A stretch of 64,000 bases of DNA from Hofstenia miamia (lineage: Eukaryota > Xenacoelomorpha > Acoela), in contig SCFE01000016.1 of NCBI GenBank assembly GCA_004352715.1, forward strand, positions 748,797 through 812,796, given 5' to 3'. This document shows positions 23,393 to 32,029 of the stretch, piece after piece. A model generated the notes under the pieces. The model was not told the DNA's origin, made no database searches, and saw only the letters and a program-made list of their open reading frames with translations. Numbering within the stretch: the first letter of the stretch is position 1; every line of letters starts with the position of its first letter. A program made the translations under genes and the position numbers.

Positions 23393-24819
23393 TATTTTGA
23401 AATGCAATTAAATTTCATAGTAAGTTAATTAGTATGTCGATGGATTTACAGTAAACGCAATAACAAATAGTGACTTCATAAGAAATGCAATACATGATAA
23501 AGGTTTCACAATGTCAGTAAATCCTAGTGATGTAATGAAACTTATCTTTATACAATATGATATTGTCAAAGCTGAAATTAAATTTGACATTATGTCAAAG
23601 TTAGAAGCAGGTGAACGATGTAGTGTAACCCTTGATCATCATTGAAAAACAGGCGCTACATGAATGTAAACCTTCATTTCAGAGAATGAAAGTTCTTTAA
23701 TTTAGATATGGTGAGAATCATTGGATCATTTTCAGCTGAAAAATGTGTAACAGCAGTAGAAGTAAAGCTATCAGATTTTGGGATCACAGTGGAAAAACAC
23801 TAGCGTGCGTTACCGATGGAGCTAGCAGGATGTTCAAGTTTGGAAAATTGACGTGTTTAGAAAGCCCTGTATGCTATGCTCATCCTATCCATTTAGCCGT
23901 AGTTGACGTGCTTTACAAGAAAAGAGTGGAAGTGCCTGTGACAAACAACAATCAAACAGAATACAACAGCGATGAGATTAATGAAAGCGAAGAGCTAATT
24001 GAAAGATCTGTTCTAATCATTAGGCAACGGAATCGGCGATATGACATCTGATGCAAGTGTGCTGTCACAAAGCAGTTTTGAAGAAGCAACAACTACAGAA
24101 AATATAAATGAAATCATTGCGAAGGTAAGACGGATTGTAAAATTATTTCGGAAGTCTCCTCTAAGAACGATATTTTACAAAAAATATCGAATTAGAATTC
24201 CATTCTGAGCTAATGCTAATATTAGACACCAAAACACGATGGAATAGCTTACTAACAATGCTTGAACGGTTTTTACAGATCAGAACGTGTATTTCAAAGG
24301 CATTAATAGATATTAATGAACAATCAAATTTGAGTAGCGACGAATTCAAAACTCTAACAGACATTTTGCAACCTAACAGAATTTGTGTGGAAGGATTTTG
24401 CAATCGACAATCAACTCTGCTAACTGCCGAGGGAATTTTTGATTTTATGTTGAGCGAAATTAGTGATTAAACTCTTGTTTTGCCAACAATATGAAAGATG
24501 CTTTTATAAAGCGAATTGATGAAAGGCGAAATGTTAAATTGGATGGTGCTAAAATTTCGCTTTTGTTTTATAAGTTTTTCCTATGTTGCCACTTTATTAG
24601 CCTGATATTTCAAAGGATACTTCAGTAATAGGGACATATTGCTTGTTCATAAGTTAGTAAAGTATAAATCTTGTGGTACCTTTACTCGATAAAGAACAAT
24701 AAACAGCTGTCATTGTCTACATTTTTTCATTTTCATACGTTTCCCGGGAATCACGGGAAATCGAAAATATATTCCGGGAATTTTTCACTTCCCGGGAAAT
24801 CAGAAACCCTAATTGTAAG

Positions 24820-25855
24820 GGTACGTAATTTGTTTTTAGTATTTATTTTTCGCCACAAATTAAAACTCTTTCCAATAAACACGTCGTTTCACTATTTCAC
24901 GACGTCTTAATGACTTCGGATTGAAAGCCTGTTCTCCTGCAACCAAACCATTGATCAAGAAGAACAAGACAGCAAGACTGACTTACGCTGAAGCTCATTT
25001 TCTTTGGAGTGAGACGGATTGGGACAAGGTGCACCTTAGCATAGAAAGTAAGTTAAATTAAGTTGGTTCTGATGGTAGGCAATTTGTTCATAGAGTTTCG
25101 GGTGATAGATTGAACCCTAAATGTGGAGGAGGATCTGTCATGGTCTGGAGACTGTTGTTATCCGAGGGAATTGGGCCGCTGATCATTATAAATACAACAG
25201 TGAATGCAAATGTGTACTGCAATCTTCTTAGACAACACGTTATTCCTTCAATTCGGGAATCTCCAAATCAACCAGTAGTTTTTCAAACCAACAATGCCCC
25301 ATGTCACACTGCTAGATGAGTCAAAGATTATCTGCAACAAAAAAATATTAATGTAATGAAATGATTTACACAGAGCCCGGACTTAAATCCTATAGAAATC
25401 TATAGGAGAATAAGTTCGGAAATGAAACCCATCAGCTGCCGACAATTTATGGAGCATAATTGAGGATGAATGTAAAAAATTAACACCAGAACTTTGTAAG
25501 AAACTGGCACGACCTTGTAGTCGTCGTTGTTCAGAAGTTTTAAAAATTAAAGGACTTCACACCTCATATTAAATGTATGTCAAACGATGCTAATGAATTA
25601 TTGTACTTTTCTCAGTGAATTTTGATGTTATATGCGATTTTGGTTTTATCGTTCTCTTATTTTGCACATCCCCCATCGTTGTTGAATTGTATATTCTAGT
25701 ACAAGTTAAAAACTAATTGGAAGTGAATGCAATTATTTTTACAGAGTGTATTACACATACCCGCTTTAGATTAAATGAGTATTATTAACCTCTCTCAAAA
25801 ACTTAATTGGATAAATGAAAAAATAAAAATCGTTCTCTTATTTTGCTCGCTACTG
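24820..25855 (+). mobile_element. Tc1-type transposon A, right arm with terminal inverted repeat
   Basis: Carries the C-terminal two-thirds of the transposase and the right terminus. It ends TCTTATTTTGCTCGCTACTG at 25855 followed by TA (25856-25857), inverted match to 9868 onward. The inner repeat TCGTTCTCTTATTTTGCACA (25650-25669) duplicates the outer one, again an IR/DR terminus. The sequence between the two arms (about 10385-24820) is made of LINEs and the hAT, which fits insertion of those elements into this Tc1. Confidence 0.85.
24879..25572 (+). pseudogene. Tc1-type transposase, C-terminal two-thirds, transposon A
   Basis: The frame opens in the middle of the second HTH/linker as TRRFTISRRLNDFGLKACSP and KPLIKKNKTARLTYAEAHFL. 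Catalytic blocks: FLWSETDWDKVHLSI (the SDE block altered to SET, first acidic residue shifted or lost), the GGGSVMVWRLLLSEGIGPL block (25110-25319), VFQTNNAPCHTAR (second Asp replaced by Asn: family QDNAPCH) and TQSPDLNPIEIY near 25375. Stops at 25319 and 25360. The N-terminal DNA-binding part is absent between the arms. Dead enzyme. Confidence 0.85.
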
Positions 25856-25857
25856 TA

Positions 25858-26410
25858 CATATATTGGTTCTGGGTATTTTTCAAAAAATATATACTGATG
25901 TTTAGTACAAATTCTGGGGCTGGGTATATGGGTTTTTGAAAAACGTCCGAGTTGGGGTCCACTTTTTTAACAGAATCTCAAATGGGGTCCTCATCTTTGT
26001 AGCAAACTACAATAGACAAGAAAAATACGAATGCATTAACCAAAACAATACATAACTTAATAAATCAAAATAAATAATTGCAGAAATCGAAAAGAATTAT
26101 TTATGTTTATTGCAATAATTATGAAACAACGCATGTTATTATTTTTGAACTAACAACGTTTCCGAAAAATGCATCAAAAATTTGTTGGAAACCCAAGGTG
26201 CATGGAAACACCAATTTTATTTGCTTGATGCCAAAACGAGTTAATATTTTTCTCAAGAGGACAAATCACATTGAATTTCAAGTCATCGTTATTGCCCTGG
26301 TGAGTCAGTCAGTATGGCCAAATTTTCATTATACAATGTAGTTGGCGTGTATTAGGAATTTAATGATGTCCATAACAACGAGATGAATCATAAATAGGAC
26401 CCACTATTGG
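25858..26410. other. AT-rich intron DNA with a small imperfect repeat
   Basis: GGGGTCCACTTTTTTAACAG and AATGGGGTCCTCATCTTTG near 25955-26000 look like a degenerate internal repeat. An 87-codon frame at 26078-26341 has no recognisable feature. Nothing else seen. Confidence 0.4.
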
Positions 26411-26735
26411 TACAATTCTTTCGCCATTTACTATGAAGCTGGACCTAATTAAAGCACTTGCTAAAGCAATTGACAAAAAAAGTGCAAATTTTAGCTATTC
26501 CGGGATTATATTCTAAAAAATTTACGGAGGAAGAGTAAAGAATCAAGTTTTGGGTCTGATATCAAGAAGTTAATGAAGCATCTTATTGGATGCTTAATTG
26601 AAATCGCACAGTAACGTTAAAATATGTTGTCAACTATATGGAGGGTGACTTCAAAATACTGGGAGGCAATTTTCTTGAAGCATTCATGCTTAAAGACTGT
26701 TATTGGGGCTCGAAATGAACCTACTAATTTCCATA
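26411..26735 (+). pseudogene. Second copy of the repeat-associated family seen at 2.3-3.9 kb
   Basis: In one frame 26411-26515 reads TILSPFTMKLDLIKALAKAI followed by DKKSANFSYSGIIF. This corresponds to LLRTLHIKLDLAKQFMKAL in the minus-strand copy at 2.8 kb and to the family block '(I)LPPLHIKLGLIKxFVKAxDK'. Shifted frames beyond it still give YQEVNEASYWML and FLEAFMLKDCYWGSK, consistent with the 'W..F..V...FLG' and 'Y..LGC.MS' region. The N-terminal zinc part and the HQDI block are absent. It lies in opposite orientation to the first copy, inside the COMMD9 intron. Confidence 0.65.
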
Positions 26736-27655
26736 AGTTATCCTTTCAATTGTGTACATCCAAACATATCGAGGAAGAACTCATTTTAAAATAATAAAAT
26801 ACTAGAAATATTCCATATAAAGTTCTACCATTTGTCTTACGTATGTAATTGTACATCATTGAGCAAATATAGGGCTTTAGTAAATTAAACAAAAGATGCA
26901 GTAGCATGATAAACATTGGAATTTAACTATTTAAGTAAACTTTAAAACAAACTATTGTATACTCATCAAAAAATAAGGAAGAGGAGCAAAACTTTTTTTG
27001 CAATTTTTTGCATAATTTTTGTTAATTAGTGAAGAAGTACTGATACAACAATTGTAAGGCTACTAATAATTATATTGTGTGCTTTGGATAAATACACTGA
27101 CAAACATGAATAGATCTCTTAAAATGAAATTGTTGAAAACTCGTCCATGGGGCATTGGAGCCATCCTATAGAAGATGAAATCATTCAGCAATGCGTAAAG
27201 GTTGCTAGTCTCCGTTGGTTAAGTCCATGATTTCCCAGGTTTTGTATTGAAATGGTACGGTACAGCATCAATACAGAAATTTTATGAAAGAAAATACCAT
27301 GATAATTCAACATTATAATAAGAAAAATTTCTGTTTGTTCAAATTTTATAGAAAATTTTCAAAAAATAAATTAATTACATCACATGCTTAAATTGAGAAC
27401 TCTGTTTTTTACAGTTATCCTATTATGTAGAAACATCAAAACCTAAAATAAGTAAATTATAAAATTTAAGCAAATAACCAAAAATTCAAAATTTCAACTA
27501 ATGAAGGCCTCATACAATAAACAATTATAATAATATCATTATGATTCAAGTCAATATAAATAACGGACAAAAATATTCTTAAATATACTAATATGCCATT
27601 CAAATTAGAATATGTATTTGGGAAATAATTTATCAGACTAACTAAGAATGATTAC
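26736..27655. other. AT-rich intron DNA
   Basis: No recognisable coding sequence or terminal repeat. Confidence 0.5.
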
Positions 27656-27759
27656 CTGCAATTTCAATTTGCAAATAGAAGATAATTCATTATCAGATGA
27701 TTCCACCTCCCAATCAAACGTTTGCAACCGTGAAAAAGATATTACTGATTCCATTTTAA
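27656..27759 (-). CDS. COMMD9: COMMD9-like protein, penultimate coding exon
   Basis: On the minus strand the acceptor GGTTTTAG (27768-27760 region) precedes 104 nt that end in TTGCAG with donor GTAATC at 27655. After two bases completing a codon, 34 residues are encoded, including ISFSRLQTFDWEVESSDNEL and SICKLKLQ. This matches the start of the COMM domain in COMMD9 (family: LPRLVDLDWRVDIKTSS..., then CLLQMKIQ). It ends in phase 0, joining in phase with the exon at 9798. The conserved Trp of the COMM domain (DW) is present. The segment is a few residues shorter than in vertebrates. I see no lesion. Confidence 0.8.
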
Positions 27760-28059
27760 CTAAAACCAAAGTAAATGGTTAAATTATTGTATAAAACTGG
27801 ATCTGCTGCAACTACATGTAGGTATATGCATGATAGCACTTTGATGCTCATATACAGTGTCATAGTAAATCTAAAAATATAGTGTGCAAATAGTTTTCAC
27901 GGAAGTTATGACTATATAATGATAAAATTTCCATTTCCAATAAAACAGGATTATAATTGATGATATTTAGACAATATTAAGGTATTATTTAAGTTGGTAA
28001 TGAATATTTGATTGTATTTATTTGTCAGTACATTTTCATAAAATATTGCTCGCTATGTA
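27760..28059. other. AT-rich DNA, upstream COMMD9 intron
   Basis: No exon with COMMD9 N-terminal character was recognised here or further right. Confidence 0.45.
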
Positions 28060-28560
28060 ATTGTATGTTTTTTCACAACATTTTGGGTGATCTTTATTTA
28101 CAACTGAGAGCATTCAGTCAATAAGCTTACAAAGGATGTTGCCATGATGTGCAAATCTTCTATCAATGTATGCCTGCCAATAATCAGTTCAATAACGACC
28201 TTTTTCTATAGTGCCTACATACATGTAATAGTTACTCCTCTTTGTTGAAAATGCTAGACATCTACTAGTAACATACGTTGATAATAAAACATGCTATAAC
28301 CCTGTAAGAAACCTTGGTTTTGGTGAAAAACCATGTGGAATTATAATAATTATGAAAAATCCCATCTAATAATTTGTTGGAATTTCATGGCAGTAGTCAC
28401 AAAGCTTCTAAAATATCATTTGATGTTAAAAATGAACATCATAATATTTAACAAATATAGATAATTTTGAATCTTCTCCCAAGATATCTGAAAAGATTGC
28501 ATTGAATATTTCAAATTTAACACTAGCCAGTTGAATTTCACCAATAACAACAGGGCCTCT
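28060..28560 (-). pseudogene. Possible Merlin/ISXO2-type transposase relic
   Basis: Minus-strand fragments resemble the ISXO2-like DDE domain: RRGPVVIGEIQLAS near 28545 (family GGPG.IVEIDE), then VGTIEKGRY-stop-TDYWQAY near 28200 (family PGTTI.SD.WKAY), HHGNI near 28145, and FVSLLTECSQL-stop-IKITQN near 28110 (family FVDP.TGAHTQ.IE). The order is right but spacing is poor, and every block needs a different frame. The resemblance may be coincidental. Confidence 0.27.
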
Positions 28561-30126
28561 ACGATTACTTAAGTTAATATAATTGAATAAAATTTACCGT
28601 TGCACATCCCCTGGGCAGCAGCAGGGAAATATTACTTAATGTTTACGGTGCATTTGAAAAGCATAGCATGGATATGATCTCATGCTACTATATATAAAGC
28701 GATTTAGAAACACGACATCTACTGCAGTCACAGGATAAGATCCAGGAACGTATGTTTTTAACATCAAAGTTTGACTTAACGAAATTAGCGAAAAATTAAC
28801 ATATTTTAAATGTGACATATTTCGGTCTTGCAAATACGTCGATGTTAGTATTGATTATGATGAAGTTTGCTAAATGAACCACTCTGTAAAAATAGTTTGA
28901 TGATGATATAGATTTAATTACTGTTAGATATTTTAGTATTGATATTCCATCCGTTCTAAAACCGGCTTTCTTTGAAGTAAGAGTTATATAATCATGTGGA
29001 ACAATGTTGTATTTATCATTTGGCAGTTTAATTCAAAATATTAAGTACAATAGCTGAAATTCGATGAAATCGGTAAAATTTTCAATCGCGTTAATGTTAT
29101 CAAACGATCACTGTAAACTATCCAAGATTTAAAATATAGCAACACATCTTTTATTCGGTCAATAAGCTATACGACCAGTTTATAACGTTCTCGATGTTAG
29201 TTAGTAGGCTATAGTGTATATTAGAACCATATACTGTTGTACATCAAAAACCTAATGCTGTCACTCAGTAGACCATTGTGAATGAATTGCTGGACAATAA
29301 TGTAAGCCGTGGGAACTATAATTAATCCTGAACACTGTCAGGCCGCAATAGTGAAATTTTCTACACCAAAAAAATAAAAGTCACAAATGAATACAATCTC
29401 CCATGCATTGGGATGGGAGGCAAAACACGAGTTGCCACTAATTTTGTGATGTAGGCATGAGTGTGTTCAAATGAAACTGGAACTGAAACTAAGTGCACTG
29501 AAATGAATTGACAAAAATTGAAACAAATTTGATCAGTTAATTTCATGTATTTTTTGTGGTATACAAAATGTAAGGCAACACTTATTAATCGCCCAGATAT
29601 TTATTTCACATAATTTGGCACAGAACAAGAAATTATGCAAATTATGTTAAAATGTTATAATTTATCTAATTTGGTGTGAATGAAATACTATTCTTGTTTG
29701 ACCTTTAAATAATAGTAATTAATAACTTTATCATCCCAGCATACATTAGAAATAACGGAAAGGGATTTCTGATACCCGTAAAATGTTTAGTTGTACTCGT
29801 ACTGTGAGTTCAATTTACAACAAATGCATCAAACAACTGCAAGCTAGCATAATTAGCCAAAGGTATGTAAAATCAATTGTATTTGCACCAATGTTCAATG
29901 AGATTTTGACGTTACCAAATTTGTTTGGTAATAGTATTGCGTGCAATTATAGTTATTAAATCGCGATTGAGTTTCTTGATGTTTAAATAATACGTCTTAG
30001 GCGGTTTATAAGCAAACTGTTAATGAAGTTTCCATAAGAAGTGTTGAATTTTATAGCAATTTTATTATACATTATTTTTCATTTTTACCCCTACCTACGG
30101 ATACTACTATAACATCAGTTGGTAGT
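28561..30126. other. AT-rich DNA without recognised features
   Basis: Short open frames on the minus strand at 28636-28833 and 29361-29546 have no recognisable similarity or splice context. Nothing else seen. Confidence 0.45.
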
Positions 30127-30391
30127 TGTTGTTATTTATCGGCCAGCTCACGCGCTTTTCGTGTTTACTAGTGACTAGTTGTTTTTATGTTTGTACATAC
30201 TGTAAATACGCTTTGTATATAAGACACACCAAAGCATCTGTAAATAGAGAAGTAAGTTCAGTTAAATTGAGTTCTCTCGTTACGTAGTTGAAATCACTGT
30301 TGCTCTAGTAAATGTTCACATAAGCGACCTTCTACTTTGACATTAAGTCCTCTGGCATAGTTATCTCTAGATTCAACCCAGTGATTCTACA
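30127..30391 (+). repeat. 5' LTR of a Ty3/gypsy retrotransposon
   Basis: The proposed LTR runs from TGTTGTTATTTATCGGCC to GTGATTCTACA, obeying the TG...CA rule. It contains TATATAAG at about 30215-30223 as a promoter element and is directly followed by a primer-binding site. GC content rises sharply here relative to the flank. The left edge is inferred from the first suitable TG, as no second LTR was found for comparison. Confidence 0.55.
30215..30223 (+). promoter_or_regulatory. TATA box of the LTR promoter
   Basis: TATATAAG inside the LTR, about 170 bp before its 3' end, a position suited to driving the genomic transcript of the retrotransposon. Confidence 0.5.
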
Positions 30392-30411
30392 TGGTGACCC
30401 TGACGTGATCC
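30392..30411 (+). promoter_or_regulatory. Retrotransposon primer-binding site
   Basis: TGGTGACCCTGACGTGATCC directly follows the LTR's terminal CA. PBS sequences of the TGGTGACCCCGACGTGA type are common in invertebrate gypsy elements. Their position and TGG start (complement of a tRNA CCA end) define the role. The tRNA was not identified. Confidence 0.65.
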
Positions 30412-30521
30412 TGAACTGTCACCGAGCTAAGCTCAAAAAATGTTCTTAACTTGTTTTGGTTATTTTGTTTTCTATTCTATTTTTTTTGCCGTGCCGCCTA
30501 ATTGTTTTGTTCTAGTAACTA

Positions 30522-31953
30522 GTGTCGTTGCTTGGTCTTTGGATGTACTCCCATATTGTTATGGATTTCTCTGAAACTTCTTGCTTTCTTTACCCTTGTT
30601 CTAGTGTAATTGATACTAGCAATACTGTTTTTTCTCCTACTGGGACTCCCTCGAGGAGCGTTGGTAGCCAGAACGCTACCCCTTGTACTGTTGGATTGTT
30701 AGTTAATTTGTCATTACCTACTTCCCCCTATCAAACTTCTCCAGTAAACCTTCGGCGGATTCTAAACACCACCATCGCTCTACCAATTCCTTCTCGTCCG
30801 TATGACGCTCCTATGCCGCGCCTAGACGCCCAAATGTTAGAAATTGAATATCTGAAAGAATCTGTATCAGCAGGTGGTGCTGCAAATGGAATGTGAGCAA
30901 CGCATCGAGCCTCTGCAAACTGAATTGAACACACAGACTATTGAACATCAGCGCAGGGAACAATGAATGATGGAAGCGATCACGTCACTGGAAATAAAAA
31001 TTCATGAGCTAGCTTCTCCGGTCGTAGCTCAACCAGAACCCGCTCGTGAAGAAGAACCACTTCCTTCTCGCCCTGCCTCTTACCATGATAATTCAGCGGA
31101 ATATATTACTCGAGCTGCAATAGACGAAGTTCTGGAAGCCTTTAGCAAAAAGTTCACTACTAGAGTCGCGCAGATCATGTCTTTTCAATTTGCAGATGCT
31201 TCTAATCCCCTCTTTGAAAATTCAGTGACACCCAAGTCTGCCTCACCGGTCACTTCGCCTGTAAGTTGCAACCCAACGTTTACTCAGTCTGCCTTGACAC
31301 CTGTGTTTACGTTAGCCAATGCAAGGACTAGCCTATAACTAATATATGATGCTGGACCAAGAAACGAAAACCAACCATCAACTGTTGATCGGATATTCGA
31401 AGATCACTATCATGCTCCCCACATCAAGCACCAATATAGAACGCTGTTGTGTGAAATGTCATTCAAGAAGGGAGACAAAGTGCGAAACTATATTACTAAA
31501 GTTGAAAGGTTGTTCCGATTAAGCAAATTGTTTCTGGAATATTCTCGTCATTACCTTTTCTCCTACATTTGCCAAGGATTTCCCTATAACATCCGCAGCC
31601 GCCTTGAGCTGAAATGCGATCCAGAGGAAGATCTCCATGTAATCATCAAGAGTGTAGTGTACCTTATACATAGTGCTAGTTGAATCGACAAAGACGTCGG
31701 AGAAATGAGAATTAAAACGGAGCCTGACAAATTCAACTGTAGAGAGGCTTCACTGAGCGGGGACCATTTCCCTAAAAAGAAACTTGAAGCCTCGGCTGTA
31801 CGGTGTTACCAATACGGTCAGAAGGCAAACCTTAAGAACACTTGTAGTGTCGCCATCAGAATAATAGCCAATGGAAGTGGATTCTTGATTGATAAGCCTG
31901 AAACGGAAAGTGCAGCCCCTGAACCCAATGATCTCGTTAACGATTTAAACTAA
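30522..31953 (+). pseudogene. gag-like region of the gypsy element
   Basis: Four consecutive frames (30522-30896, 30967-31338, 31447-31683, 31705-31953) form one broken Gag. The first is Pro/Ser-rich with a probable start at the inner Met near 30560. A Glu/Gln-rich coiled coil bridges the stop at 30896 (LQTELNTQTIEHQRREQ in the shifted frame). The third has the capsid-type block KKGDKVRNYITKVERLFRL, then GFPYNIRSRLEL. The fourth has a decayed zinc knuckle RCYQYGQKANLKNTC, in which the second Cys is Tyr and the His is Asn, so it could not bind zinc normally. Gag would package element RNA in cytoplasmic particles. Confidence 0.75.
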
Positions 31954-32029
31954 CCAGAGCGCCGCCTCCTGAAAACCGAGCACAGAATGTTCTCGTGATC
32001 ACTAGTATGATGCAAAAAACGTAATACCT

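Larger units (their letters stand above)
21603..24640 (+). pseudogene. hAT transposase remnant, split by nested Tc1
   Basis: ATG-ATG at 21603 starts SSSRSLVWQHFDKNELED followed by CNQCNS, a BED-type zinc finger interrupted by the Tc1 insertion at 21697 and resumed at 23395 (ILKCN). Downstream pieces carry the RNase H-like catalytic core in degraded form: VTLDHH near 23622, GSFSAEKCVTAVEVKLSDFG, CVTDGASRMFKFG (23743-24051) and CYAHPIHLAVVDVLYKK. Then comes TRWNSLLTMLERFLQIRTCI (24213-24470), typical of hAT proteins. The C-terminal dimerisation (hATC) region is not recognisable. Several stops and frameshifts make it non-functional. hAT transposases cut and paste the element by recognising its short terminal repeats. 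Confidence 0.85.
20713..24811 (+). mobile_element. hAT transposon with perfect 8-bp target duplication
   Basis: Both ends are visible. The left terminus is TAGAGTCTCTTTCCCGGGAA at 20713; the right terminus, inverted, is TAGGGTTTCTGATTTCCCGG ending at 24811. ATTGTAAG stands immediately outside both (20705-20712 and 24812-24819), a perfect 8-bp duplication as hAT transposases make. Subterminal regions at both ends are packed with TTCCCGGGAA-type palindromes (20730-20810; 24740-24800), plausible transposase-binding sites. The total is 4099 bp, of which 1698 bp is a nested Tc1 element plus its TA, leaving an original hAT of about 2.4 kb. Confidence 0.93.
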
